This document shows, in pieces, positions 10,413 to 21,760 of a DNA stretch of 64,000 nucleotides (positions are counted from its first letter, which is position 1; every line of letters starts with the position of its first letter). Source of the DNA: Paguma larvata (lineage: Eukaryota; Chordata; Mammalia; Carnivora; Viverridae); assembly GCA_030068075.1 (NCBI GenBank), contig CM057837.1, positions 25,345,089 through 25,409,088 of the forward strand. Direction: 5' to 3'. The notes below the pieces were generated by a model. It was not told where the DNA came from, ran no database searches, and saw only the letters and a list, made by a program, of their open reading frames with translations. Made by a program: the position numbers and the translations under genes.

Positions 10413-11290
10413 TTAGAATATCAAGCCAGTGGAAACAGTCCCTCCCTGCACCAACACCAGATGCCTACAGATACCACAGAGGGAAACTAGGCGACCCGTC
10501 TATTATGATCAGGAAGGCCCGATCCGAGGAGGCCAGCGTGGTTTTGTGTACCAACCTTTCACCACTAGATTGGAAGCACCATACTCCCTCCTATATGGAG
10601 AAGCCCCACCTATGATTGAACCACTGCGGTCTCTAATTCAAGCCCACAAACCTACCTGGGTGGACTGCAGCCAACTTCTCCTGACCCTTTTCAACAAGGA
10701 AGAGCGTCTCCGAATTACCCAGGTGGCCCCAAAATGGTTAGAGGAGAATGTCCTGGCTGGGACGCTAGATGCACAGGCTCACTTCCCTGGGGAGGACCCC
10801 AAATGGGACCCAAATGACTCAAGTGTAGATGGAGGGCTCACAAGGACTGAATGGTATCAACAAGTCCTTCTAAATGGCATGAAGAAAGGGGCGGGGGGAG
10901 GCCATAAATATGAGTAAAATAACAGAAGCACTCCAGGGACCTAGGAGACCCCGAGCCAGTTCTATGAGAGGCTATGTGAGGCATTTCGTCTCCACACCCC
11001 TTTTGATCCAGAGGCGCCCGTTAACCAGCGGATGGTCAATGTGGCTTTCGTAGGTCAGGACCAAGAGGACCTCCGGCGCAAGCTGCAAAAGCTAGAGTGT
11101 TTCACAGGTTTGAATGCCGGTCAGTTGCCAGAAGTAGCAACTAAGGTGTGTGCAGCAGGAAGAACGCCGAAAGATGCAGAAAAAGGCAGACTCGTTAGCT
11201 GCTGCCTTGGTGGAGTGGCCGGAATGCTCCCAGAAAGGTGCCCCCCAGAGATGGGGCCAAAAACGGGGAACGGCAGGGAGAATCTTCTCG
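10413..11290 (+). pseudogene. ERV gag, capsid part
   Basis: Capsid-like coding continues in a second frame, clearest at 10429-10917 (162 codons from its first Met). After a TAA at 10915-10917 and a TAG at 10942-10944 the same frame resumes at 10945 and carries a major-homology-region-like stretch (SQFYERLCEAF, about 10954-10986), the hallmark of retroviral capsid. Two compensating shifts near 10915-10945 are likely, because a short intervening piece reads better in another frame. A further shift near 11150 moves the C-terminal charged region (EERRKMQKKADSL) to another frame. Capsid would form the core shell, but this copy cannot encode an intact one. Confidence 0.9.
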
Positions 11291-11299
11291 CCCAGGACC

Positions 11300-11386
11300 A
11301 AAGTTAGGACAGAACCACTGTCATCAGGAGGGCCATTGGAAAAATGAGTGCCCCCTGCCACTGGGTAGTTCTCAGCAGGGCCCCTA
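11300..11386 (+). pseudogene. ERV gag, nucleocapsid zinc-knuckle remnant
   Basis: A third frame carries HCHQEGHWKNECP, the C-terminal part of a CCHC zinc knuckle, which packages viral RNA. The first zinc-binding Cys appears replaced by Gln (QNHC where a CxxC pair is expected), so zinc binding is probably lost. The frame ends at a TAA just after 11380, directly before RNase H-like sequence. Confidence 0.85.
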
Positions 11387-11515
11387 AAAGAGTGGCCGTC
11401 ATGCATTGTTGGTGACATCAAAGGAAGACACCATGGCATGGGGGAACCATAAGGCAGACCAAGAGGCACAGCTTGCATTGTCCAAAGGACAGAGGAATCA
11501 GAGGCTCTAACCACC
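11387..11515 (+). pseudogene. ERV pol, C-terminal end of RNase H
   Basis: Short segments read KRVAVMHC and then, in another frame, GNHKADQEA, matching the tail of retroviral RNase H where the GNxxAD motif supplies the last active-site Asp. A TGA lies between the segments. No protease, reverse transcriptase or N-terminal RNase H sequence is present upstream: the nucleocapsid remnant abuts this piece. Confidence 0.8.
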
Positions 11516-12760
11516 TCTCTGTTCCCACATCCACCGGCAGAATGGGACCCTAATTACTCACAACACAAGAGTACCTGGCTTAACACTGAAAATGGAAGCT
11601 ACCTCCCAGGGTGATGGTGGAAATTTGAAGACAGCCGAGTGGCAATTCCTGACACCCTGGCTCCAGCTTTTGTCAAGCAGTTCCATCAAGAAACACATAT
11701 GGCCAGATGGTTCTCGAGACTACATTGAGCCGACATTTCTACATCCTTTGACTCTCCGGCATAGCCCGAGCAGTATGTGAGCAGTGGGAAACATGTGCCC
11801 GGAATCACCCATGTCAGGGACCCAAGGCCGCCCCTGGGGTGAGAGTGTCGGGGGAGCCCCATTTGAAAATATGATGGTGGACTTCACTGAGCTTCCCCGG
11901 ATCAGAGGCTGTAATGTCTGTTGGTGTTTGTGTGCACTTTCTCAGGCCGTATGGAAGCCTTGCCTACCTCGCACAGAAAAGGCACATGAAGTGGCCTGAC
12001 TTCTTCTAAAAGAAATCATTCCTCCACTTTGGATCCCTATCACTGTGGGATCAGGGTTGGTGGCGGAGGTGGTGCAGCTGGGGGCAAAGGGTTAAAGTTC
12101 ACCTGGAAGTTACACTCAGCACACTGACCCGGAACTCCAGCAAGGTGGAGTGAATGAACCGAACCCTGAAGCTGTAACTCAGTAAACTACGTCAGGAAAC
12201 CCACCTACACTGGGACCAGGTGTTGTCAATTGCCTTGTTAAGAATCAGGTGTAGCCCCACTAAGCAGACGGGGTTCTTCCCTTATGCAATCCTTTGTGGG
12301 CGCCCTCCCACTATTATCAAGGGCATAAGGGGCATCCAAATGAGACAGGCAATCTAACCCTAAGGCAATAGATGTGGGCCATTGGCTCCACCCTAACGAC
12401 CTTACACCACTGAGTTAGGGAGCGATCACCTGTGAGTCAGACCACAGACGCTCACCCCTTTAAACCAGGAGGTGCTGTCTGGGTGAAGGAGTAGAAGGTC
12501 CAAGCCCTAAAACCCCCCTGGAGGGGCTGGTTCACTATCACTTTGTCCACCCCTACTGCAGTAAAGGTGACCAAGGTGGTCCCTGGATTCACTACAGCAG
12601 AACGAAGCCGGCATCTCAAAACCAGGAGTGCATTCCTGATCCATCAACACCATGCAAGCTGACCATATGGAAGGAGCAATCTGCAATTCCAGAGGCTCGG
12701 GGAGTCTACAGCCCTGCTTTAGTCACTCCGGAAGCTGACTCATCTACGCACGACAGAAGC
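11516..12760 (+). pseudogene. ERV pol, integrase remnant
   Basis: The N-terminal zinc domain is indicated by FHQETH (HxxxH type) near 11679-11696, followed by Cys residues near 11774-11795. The catalytic core starts around 11870 with MMVDFTEL, whose Asp fits the first residue of the D,D-35-E triad. The second-Asp segment near 12048-12062 appears deleted. KVE followed by a stop and MNRTL at about 12141-12165 keeps the likely third acidic residue. The C-terminal domain is seen near 12525-12625 (TPTAVKV and WIHYSR). Stops and frameshifts are frequent throughout. Integrase would insert viral DNA, but this copy is dead. Confidence 0.87.
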
Positions 12761-12789
12761 TTGAGGAATCGAAGGTCTGGTGGAACAAA

Positions 12790-14400
12790 CAGACTGTCCT
12801 TACTTTCTATATCTGTTTCCTTACTGTGATGCACTGTCACCCCTTGTTTCTCACTGTTATTGTGATTCTGGCTCTACTTTTTGCTATAGGATTGGCAGAG
12901 GCTGCCCAGCTGGCTGGGAGTGTGGAGAGAGGCGTCTAGCCCTTTGTGGCTAGAATGCTTGATTGGTATTGGTTGCTTTTAATCTGGACGCCTCTGTAGA
13001 CCTCGATTCTTCATCATGCGACCCATGTATTTGCATAACCAGGTCAGGCCAGGGAGTCACTTGGACCTTACTGTACCACACCCACTTCTCATGCCAGGGA
13101 AAAGTCCTGGACACCAGCAGACACAATAAGACCACCTATTTTATCTGCCAACGGGAGAGTCAATACATTTGCCTTGACCCACACTACTCCCCCAGTGAAG
13201 ATGGTTAGCAGTCAGCCAGACACAAATTACTAACCCAAAACAACCGGCATCAATGCTGTTTGATGTATGTGCAGGTATAGGTATTGGCCCAGAGGCAGCT
13301 GTCATATGAAAACATCAGGTACTTGTCATAGAGGGCCCAAGGACTCTTAATATACCATGTGGAGGCTTAGATTGGGAACAGGAATACTGACTCGATGACA
13401 AATACATGTGTGAGAAAAATGGTTTATGTGCCCATATCTGAGTTTGTATGGCCCAGTTGGAGCTGTGTTTCATGGGCCACTTGGAAAAAAGAAGGCACAA
13501 CAGCTCTCCTTCAGAAGGGGACTGCTGCATCCGGTTGTCAAGTCAAAGGTCTGTAACCCTGTTAATTTTACCATCATTAACCCAGGAGATTCCAAATGGT
13601 AATGGGGCACCCGAATTGGTGACCAGATCCACGGGCAAGGCAAAGACCCAGGGACCATGCTGTATTTCAAGAGAGTCACTACTGCCCATCCAACCACATC
13701 CCATTAAGTCTTCCACTCCTTCTATGAAGAAATAGCACAGCAATAGTCACAGCAAGGAACTTGTTTCTAGCCCTAGCAGAGACCACTCCCCAGACTCTGA
13801 AGGTCTCTTCTTGCTATGTATGTGGGGGAACCAACATGGGGGGGGGCGGTGAATGGCCGTGGGAGGCTAGAGAATTAGATCCCTGTGAACCTTATAATGG
13901 AACAGAATATCCCAGTCCTGCTGCCAGACTTTGGCTCCTCAAAACCTCAATTATTGGGAAAAACTGCCTTGCCTGGTGGGGAAGAAAGTTCACCAACTAT
14001 GTTAGAAGCTTAACATGCCTAGGCCAAAGGTTTTATAACTCAACTGCCTGGGAAACCCAATGGAGGGAGTCCCCAAATCACCTTGAGCCAGATCCCCACA
14101 GCTTACCTAACTTCTCATCTCCAAGAGGCCTGGGACAATGTTGGCGCAGCCATCGAATGATGGGCCCCAGGTGGACTATACTGGATATGTGGAAGGACAG
14201 CCTATATAGTACTTCCCCTCAGGCTGGTCAGGGTCATGTGTGCTGGGAACTATCCGTCCATCTTTCTTCCTGCTCCCACTTGCCAGAGGGGAACAATTGG
14301 AAGTCCAAGTGTATGGGGACAGGGAGACTCAGAGGAAATGACGTGCCCTACAAATTGGCAATTGGAAAGATGATGAACGGCCTCTCGAGCATATAATCCA
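12790..14400 (+). pseudogene. ERV env, leader and surface (SU) region
   Basis: A hydrophobic stretch at about 12800-12895 fits an Env signal peptide. SU-like coding follows in pieces: 12963-13208 (CDPCICITRSGQG), then several frames to about 13740, then the longest open frame 13761-14396 (211 codons). This last one carries a CxxC motif (SSCYVCGGTN), the type used in gammaretroviral SU for disulfide exchange with TM, plus Asn-glycosylation sites such as NGTE and NST. Receptor-binding function cannot survive the stops and shifts. No intact Env can be read. Confidence 0.87.
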
Positions 14401-14950
14401 ATATTATGGCCCTGCCACCTGGGCAAGGGATGGGTCCTGGGGCTGCCTCACTCCTATTTACATGCTAAACTGCATCATCAGACTGCAAGTGGCTGTAGAA
14501 ATTATAACCAATGAAACTGCCAGAGCTCTTAGCTTGCTAGCCAAGCTGCAAACCAAAATGCACAATGCTATCAATCAAAATTGCTCAGCCTTAGATTACT
14601 TGCTTGCTTCTGAGAGAAAAGTTTGTGGAAATTTTAACCTGAGCAACTGCTGCCTACAGGTAAGTAATGGATAAGTCATAGAAGAGGTCACAGATCGAAT
14701 GAGAAAGGTTGCTCATGTCCCAGTCCAGACTTGGGAAGGTTGGGACCGACCCCCGGGGGGTTATTTAGAGGTATTATCCTCTTGATTTGGGGAGCTTGCT
14801 TAATCCTACCCTGCCAGCTCCCCTGGTTATACAGTCTGTCTCCAGCCTCATGGAGGTATTAGTCAAAAGGAAAACAGCCACCCATGTGATGATGCTATGG
14901 AAATATAAAACTCTAAACCAAGATGATGTTCTTTGACCCAAAATAGGGGG
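14401..14950 (+). pseudogene. ERV env, transmembrane (TM) region
   Basis: The open part at 14462-14674 has a heptad-like helical stretch, then a segment positioned like the retroviral immunosuppressive-like region, then [10 protein letters not shown]. Seven residues separate the first Cys from the CC pair, one more than the usual C-x6-CC. A stop at about 14672 follows, and a hydrophobic membrane anchor is still visible around 14765-14820 (GIILLIWGACLIL). No basic furin-type cleavage site or clear fusion peptide is visible just upstream. These traits resemble ERV3-type env from family knowledge. The copy is interrupted and not functional. Confidence 0.87.
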
Positions 14951-14952
14951 TC

Positions 14953-15272
14953 TGAGCATCAACGGGGAGAATGTGATAGAGCCCCTCTCTAAGCAGTGTG
15001 GTGAAAACCTCAAGACCGGGGAAGATAGCCTGGCTACGTGCACATGTGTGACCTTCCTCACGACTCTGTAACATAGACTGCCCATTCAGACTGTACGTTA
15101 CCATATATGGGAGCCAAAGGAACAAAAATTATACCAAAGGCAACCCCCCACTGCTCTAGGGGCTCAGCCTTTTGGGTCTTAGCCCACTGAGCTCATTTGG
15201 CAAGAATAAAGCTGCTTCCTGGAAAGACAAGCCTCGGTGTCCTGATTCTCTGTGTGTGACTCGCCACTACAT
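14953..15272 (+). repeat. Probable 3' LTR of the retrovirus
   Basis: A purine-rich run (aaaataggggg, ending at 14950) fits a polypurine tract. A TG follows at 14953, and a CA-type end (cgccactaca) lies at 15272. Between them is a polyadenylation signal AATAAA at 15205-15210 after 'gggtcttagcccactgagct', a typical R-region arrangement. Without a second LTR to compare, both ends are estimates. Confidence 0.6.
15205..15210 (+). promoter_or_regulatory. AATAAA polyadenylation signal in 3' LTR
   Basis: Perfect AATAAA in the context caagaataaagctgcttcc, followed within about 50 bases by a GT-rich stretch (tctctgtgtgtg). It would have ended proviral transcripts. Confidence 0.7.
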
Positions 15273-17399
15273 CGGGACTGTCAGAAGGAGACCCAGCACT
15301 GTCCTTCCAAATGTCAGAGCCAAGGCGCACACTCAAGGGGAGGATATGGCACAGGTGCCACTTGCCAGCGTATTTCCCTTGCACTCAGAGCTTTGGAAAC
15401 ACTCATGATTCCAATTCCATGGACTCATTTGGAGGCACAAAGTTCAACATGGCAGGATATGGGTGATGCATAAAACCCTGTTTTAATGAGCACTAAGCTT
15501 TTCTTTTCCTTTTTCCCCACATCCTGGGGAGCTCAGCTGGAGTGAGGTCAGGCACTCTCCATCCAGCCCATGCTTCGGAATATGCATTTGTTGGAAAATT
15601 GCAGCTTTCAGCATGGAAACCCGGAGTTCAGGGGTAATGGTAAGCACGACTAATCTATTCTGAGGTTTTCCAACATAATTTAGAGATATGTCATATCAGA
15701 TGATGCATGATCGAGTGCTAGTTAATTTTTCAAAACTTCTAGAAGGGAGATGGTGTGGAAGTGAGGAGGGGGAGGAGGGGGCATTTTATAATTCATCAGA
15801 CTTAGCACATCAGCTCAGGTCTGTGTGTTCCCTATGAAGGTGTGTACGTTAAGCACTCTCCTTCCCAGGTCTAAAATTCTTACCACGTGCTGATGAGCGA
15901 GTGTGGGGCAAGCTGAGGGCAAAGTACAGGCTAACAGCACTTCCCCCACGTGGGACATGTATGATATTCCTTGTACACTCCCAGCTGCCCCAAAACAAGA
16001 AAGGACAAAAAACGAATAAGAGTCTTATTCGTTTACAAGAAAAAGGCAATCCCGTCAAAGGCCCAAAGTTCAGGACCTCCCCATTCTCTTCATGTTAATG
16101 AGTTGCTAGAGGAAAAATCACCTTAGCTTGACAGTAGCTGGGCCTCCAGTAAGTCTTTAGCACATGGAAGTCTCTTTGGACACTCCGTCTTGACTTTATC
16201 TCCCAAGATTCCATAAAATGGTCACCCCCCCCATACACACTTGCAATGTAGCTCTTCTTGCCCATGGGTCCTGTCGCCGTGCTTTCATAAAAATCACCTT
16301 GTTGCACCAAAGACATCTTCAAGAATTCTTCTTGGCCATCGGCTCCAAAACCCACGAACCCCACCATCACTCCAAAACCTCATCAGTGCCAGGAAGCTCA
16401 CCTAAATGTCTAACCACAATCCTTCCAAGTATAGAGGCTTTTGCCCCCAGAGGAGATATAACCAAAGTAATTTGATCGGTAGAACAGAAAGGATCCATGC
16501 CTCTCCGAGTCCATGGCAGACTTCTGCTGCGTTTTAAAGGTGCTGGCATTTCTTATCATTGATTACTTGGCTTTTAATTTGACATTTAATATAGCTCCTT
16601 GTCTCTGAGGCATTCAAGACCTACGGACGTTTCCTTTTCACGCCGAGTTAACATTTTGCCTTTCTTCCCGGCTCATCATTCTTAATCTCCTTTAAACACC
16701 ACCTCAAAGCCAACAGCTGTCTTTAGCCTTTCTGCCTAAAGTATTTCTGGTAAAGATCTCGCAGGTTGCCAGTATATTTGAACTTCGATCCTCAACGACA
16801 TCGGTCTTAGCGAGGCCTGCAATCCTTGGGGCCAGAAGCCTCAATCAGAGCCTTTATACATTCTTCAAGGCGTCTTGTGAACTTACAGGCTTCAATAAAT
16901 TACACACTGCGCCATGGTGACCACTTTCCATCTCCACCTTTGGAACTTTGGTCATCCCTATTTTATGGAGATCTCTTAAGTAGGTCCATTAATTCTGCAG
17001 TAAGTATTCTAAGTACAGATCAGCTCCTGCACAGTATGATTTGCCAACTGATCTATTTCACAAAGGCACCAAGGGATCTAATTTACGCCACCCTTAAGGA
17101 GGACTGTGATTTGTTGCTTCCATGCAGGAGCTGGAAAACTCTCTGTGGATCACACCAAGCACAGTGCCCCTGTGGCTCCAGAGCCTGGGAGGCAGAGTCA
17201 CCTTTGAGGAGTACAGTGACGTTCCTAGACAGCAGGCAGGAAGCCCATTCACACCTTGATCTTGACCAGGGTTTGGCCGAGGAAGACAGGCCACCAGTCA
17301 GTGGTGAAGACAGAAGGTGGGGAGCCCAGGTGTCCTCAGCAGAGGGCCCTGGGGCTGGAGCTTAGTTCTCACACATGGATGAATTGTGAGAACAACTCC
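15273..17399. other. Unique sequence with weak minus-strand coding-like island
   Basis: No repeat is recognised. On the minus strand between about 17060 and 16095 several short overlapping frames (16095-16370, 16367-16549) show less biased, protein-like composition in more than one frame. This would fit an old processed pseudogene, but I cannot name a parent gene. A 25-base near-palindrome lies at 16010-16034. Confidence 0.4.
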
Positions 17400-17660
17400 A
17401 GGTTTGGAGCCAGAGTCCTCCTAGTCTGGGTTGACTTCTCCAGATGCTGAACATCTAATCCCGGTCAACCCACCCGACCTAACCTGAGTGAGACCGTCCC
17501 TGCCCGGCAACCAGGCAGCCCTCACCCTTCCCGAGCCTCCGTTTGCCACCTATGTGGGAGGCTAGCAGCACCAACCCCACAGAAAAGTTATGATAACCCA
17601 GGGCACAGTGCCTGGCCCAGAAGAACTCAATGGCTGTAAGGTGTCCATATTTTATATCAC
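17400..17660 (+). repeat. MIR SINE, old copy
   Basis: The right part reads 'gagcctccgtttgccaccta', then 'gttatgataacccagggcac' and 'agtgcctggcccagaagaac', matching MIR landmarks for the region after the core. The left boundary is uncertain. Confidence 0.65.
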
Positions 17661-19269
17661 TTCTTACTACTTCCAAACTTGATTCTGGCTCCTTTGGTTG
17701 ACAGTCTTCAAAGGCTGGGAAACTGAGTCAGTCCTGAGGCTCTGTATTCCAGTGAAATTCAAACAGGAGGCTCTAGCCAGAAAACTCACAAATAATTCAG
17801 GGAACCAAAATGTCGCTTCTCCTGCAAAGGCTCCTGAGGCAGAGTTGGCGACTCCTTCCTCTTGTCACCTGGGAGTCCTCTGTGACAACACATGAGAGCT
17901 GAGTTTTACAGCCCCTGGAGACTACTTTTCCTTTAATAACCAAGTAATAATAACCCCAGCTCCCTCCCACACCAGCAAAGTCCCTCATTGGTGTTCCCAA
18001 GAACATTCTAGAAATGCACGCAGGGCCCATAGTTCCACTTACCCCCACCTTCTCACCTGGCACACCTGGCTACCTCCTACCTATTTCCCATCATCCTACC
18101 CCAACTCTCTGCCATCTGCCCAGTCCCCAGTTATGAACACAGCCTCAGAAACCACAAACACAGACCGGTTGCCAAAGATAAAGAAACACATAATAGAATT
18201 CAATGTGGGAAGGGAGGAAATTAAGCCACAGCCCCATGCACCAAATATTTCATGGGGCTTCCTCATTGGCCCCTTTCTCCAAGCCCCAAGCCAGTTTCCA
18301 GGTTGCTGGTTTTACCCCAAGCTCTCACACCAAACCTCCAAGTTCATGTCCCTTTGCCATGTGATAAAACCTCTGCAGTCACCTGTACCTTCCATAGAGT
18401 CGCTGTCCTTATGCAGAGGGTGGCTCACTGGCCATTCCAGGCTTGACCTGAACTTTCATCTTTTCCACAGCCAAAAGCATCAAATAGTAATTTCCCCCAA
18501 AGTGGAGAGCCCTGGGCCCTAAGAGAAATTAAGCCTCCATCTCTTGGCTACATCAGGAAAGTGAAAACATTGAATATCTTTCTTTCAAGGTTACAAGAAC
18601 CCCAAGTACAATACTAGTAACTAAGGTGCCTCTAGTAGCACCAAGTAGTAGCACCCCGTGGAAGGGGCTCACCAAAGGGGTCTTTCAAAACAAAGGCTTA
18701 TCTTCCCTAAACATTGCTTTCTTTCCACCATGGAATAAAGAAACTTTTGAGGTTTTTGAAATAGCATTTCCCCTTGTCCTGACCACACAGGGATCCCTCC
18801 ATGTTGTAATCTGTAATGTTCTACTTTCTGCTATGCCAGGATTTTGACACGTTTTATAACCCATGACTCCTGCATACTTCTCCGTGGATCTCACCCAGGT
18901 TTTGTAGAACTTCGCTTTTTATAGTTTGTGTTTGAAATAGGTATTTGAAAGCATTTTTTAAGCTATGTACCCCTTCCCAGAGGCTCATACCAGCCCTCCT
19001 GATATCTGCTTATTCCACTCCAGAGCCTGGGAGTCACTTATGTTTTACTATAAGCTCTTCCGAGGGAGGCACCCTCCTCCACTCCCATGGCTCCTATGTT
19101 TGATCAGTGCCCAAGGGTGGTGGTCTACACTCCTGAATATTTTCAGGTCGTGAATCTTTGCATTCCTTTATATTCCCTCTGCCGCACCTTACGTGAGTCA
19201 CCCTTAGTTCAGCTGCCTACAGCACCAGCTACTGCAACGTTCTCCCAGACTCTACTCCTGCCCCTCCAC
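17661..19269. other. Unique sequence
   Basis: No gene or repeat is recognised. A plus-strand frame of 129 codons (18133-18522) has no recognisable features and overlaps another frame of similar openness, so it is likely fortuitous. Confidence 0.5.
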
Positions 19270-19620
19270 AATCTGCCATCCATGCTCTCGGCAAAGCAAG
19301 CTTTGTAAAATGCAAATCTGGCCATATCCCTCCTCAGCTTAAATGCTGCCATGGTTTCCCACTGCTCTTAGGCCAAGGTCCAAAATGGCTCTCAAGAGCC
19401 TGCAAGTCCTGGCTGCTGCCTGCGCCTCCTGCATCATTTCTCAGAATGCCCTCCTCCTCCTGCTCTGCACTTAACCAGGCTGGGCCTGTTTCAGTTCCTC
19501 AAATCTGTCATCCTCTCTCATCTCCCATCTTCGGGGCATGCTAGTCCCAATGTCTGCCCCATGGCAACTCCTCAATACCCCTGTTTGATAAAGAGTGGTT
19601 AAATAAATCAGTGGTTTACT
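19270..19620 (+). repeat. LINE-2 3' region fragment
   Basis: Landmarks such as 'tgtaaaatgcaaatctggcc', 'atgctgccatggtttcccac' and 'ggccaaggtccaaaatggct' in this order are typical of the L2 region upstream of its 3' end. The copy is diverged, in keeping with the age of L2. Confidence 0.75.
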
Positions 19621-21179
19621 ATGCCGCTCTCTGCCTACCGAACTGCCTGCCTGACACAGTAGTTTTTCCTTCAATGTTTGAAGAAGAGGAAGAGAGTTCA
19701 GAGGAGAAAAGAGAGGGACACAGGAAAGGGACTAGAAGACAAGTAGTATGCTGATTGATGCGAGCGACGGACAGATCAAGAACCAAAACGGTAGAGCTGG
19801 GGAAGGTGAAGCATGTAGGATAAAGAAAGGACAAAGCCAGGGAGACAACAGTTGTCATAGGTTGGGAGTCTTAAGACCTCTGCCAGTCCCCCCGAGTAGG
19901 GCTCTAGAGACAGGTCTAGGTTCCAAATGGTCCAGGTGGCCAAGAGGGCTCCTGCTCCCTTAGGTGAGCTATTGAATCCCACCTTTCTGCACATTGTCCT
20001 TTCCAGAAGAAGGGCTGTCCCAGTGGAAGGCAAGGATGGAATCAAGACTAGGAAGACCCCCGACTGAATTTATAAGCCTGACCTCCACCACCAGAGCTAC
20101 AACCAAGGTCTCATCTGCTGGCCTTTGACCAGGGGCTCAATGTCACTCTGGCCATTCTCACCTCAGAAAATGATAGGAAAATAGCTAGGCCAAGAAACCA
20201 AAATCCAGATGGATACCCCAAGGTCAACACTTCATACCCCTCCATGAGGCAATTATATAGTCAAGCTATTATACAGCAAAACAGCATGCCAACTCGGAGC
20301 AGCTGTCAAACTTTGTCTTCCTCATAGAAAATGCATTTCCTCTTGCATTGCTTTTAGAGATTCAGTCTGCATAAATTTATACTTCACGTGGAACTCAGCC
20401 TACGAAGGGAGACAGAAATGTAAACAATAGATGTGGGTCCATCTCATAGCTGGAACTCAAATAATTGCTGCAAAGTAATGAATGAATGGGTATTAGGGTA
20501 GAGGTGGATCACAAGGTCCAGCGGGGCACTGAGAAAAAGCTTAGCTCATACTGGAAAGGAAAGTTAAGTCCTAGAAGCCAGGAAGGATGCCCTTGATGGT
20601 TATTACCTGGGGAGTTTGTTAGAGGAGTTTCTAATTATTAAAGCACTTATTGGAAAAAAGAGTAGACAGAGAGCATAAAGAACACAAAACCCACAAACTT
20701 ACCAACAATTTAGATAAATTCGAGTAGATGTGGGGGAAGTGGGTGAGAGGGATGGAAATGAAGCAAGTAAGGAAACTGGTCAGCTGGGCTGGGGTAGGCA
20801 ACGGAAGCAGGGCATAGGGGTTGCTCCCAGGAAGGAAGAGTACTTCAGTCGGCCATACCATGGAACCTCCAGTCAAAGATGTGTTGAGACGAAAAATATC
20901 TGGGACCTCATACTGATTGTTCAGAGAGAAAGATTGGGAAAGGGGTATTGATGATTGATACTGCCCAACACTCACCCTAGGAGGCTGGAAAGTTTGTTGG
21001 CCTGGAACACTCCGCTCATTACTCATGCACTGGACAAAAGCCCCTGTCAAATCACCAGGCCTGTCTAACCAGCAAGACACCACACTCCTGCCATCACCAG
21101 AAAGAAAAGAACATAAACTAACTCTTCACCAATCAAGTCCAAACTCACTTTTGGCACTGGGGGCAGGCATGTGTGGCAG
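19621..21179. other. Unique sequence
   Basis: No gene or named repeat is seen. A 150-codon minus-strand frame at 20631-21083 has no signal of a known family and overlaps other short frames. Confidence 0.5.
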
Positions 21180-21299
21180 TCAGAATAACACCCTCTGCCG
21201 GAGATTCCTGTGTTTTAATTTTGGGGAGTGAGGACTATGTTACCCCACATTACCTATATAATGAGAGGGACTTAGATGTGATTAAGTTGAAAATCTTGA

Positions 21300-21515
21300 G
21301 GGGCACCTGAGTGGCTCAGTCAGTTGAGCATCCAACTCTTGATTCCGCTCAGGTCATGATCTCCTGGTTCATGGGTTTGAGACCCTGCATCGAGCTCTGC
21401 GCTGACAGTGCAGAGCCTATTTGGGATTCTTTCTCTCCCTCTCTCTGCCCCTCTACCTGTTCTTGCTCACTCTCTCTCACCCTTAAAATAAATATTAAAA
21501 AAAGAAATAAATAAA
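21300..21515 (+). mobile_element. CAN-SINE, first of tandem pair
   Basis: Begins 'ggggcacctgagtggctcag', includes the full body and CT-rich part, and ends in an A-rich tail with AAATAAA motifs. The pair as a whole is flanked by gaaaatcttga at 21289-21299 and 21761-21771. Confidence 0.95.
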
Positions 21516-21527
21516 ATGTTGAAATAG

Positions 21528-21760
21528 AGGGGTACCTTGGTGGCTCAGGCAGTTAAGCGTCTGACTTCAGCTCAGGTCAAGATATCACATTTGTGAGTTC
21601 AAGCCCCGCCTCAGTTTCCATGCTGGTGGTATGGAGCCTACTTGGGATTCTCTCTCCCTCTCTCTCTGCTCCTTCCTGGCATACTCTCTCTCAAAGATAA
21701 ATAAATGAACTTAAAAAATTTTAACAAAAATTTAAAATTTTTTGAAAAATTAAAAAAAAA
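21528..21760 (+). mobile_element. CAN-SINE, second of tandem pair
   Basis: Begins 'aggggtaccttggtggctca', same orientation as its neighbour, and ends in a long A/T-rich tail up to 21760. The outer duplication is shared by the pair, so this copy probably inserted into the A tail of the first. Confidence 0.94.

Larger units (their letters stand above)
9500..15272 (+). mobile_element. Degenerate class I (gammaretrovirus-like) endogenous retrovirus
   Basis: The order gag, short pol remnant, env, probable 3' LTR on one strand defines a provirus relic. Gag begins with a myristoylation-type MGGKQS start; a one-knuckle nucleocapsid, RNase H end, integrase and an env with a CxxC motif in SU follow. 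Total length is well below the usual 8-9 kb because protease, reverse transcriptase and most of RNase H are gone. Every gene has frameshifts or stops, so no full viral protein can be made. The env layout suggests the ERV3/HERV-R-type branch of class I, but this is from memory of the family and not tested. Confidence 0.93.

Noticed and set aside
13761..14396. Possible domesticated env gene (syncytin-like)
   Set aside because: The frame covers only part of SU. Stops and shifts separate it from the signal region and TM, so no full Env can be read.
21311..21514. Functional tRNA gene in the SINE heads
   Set aside because: Heads are tRNA-Lys-derived but belong to SINEs with CT-rich parts and A tails. 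No free-standing tRNA cloverleaf was found.
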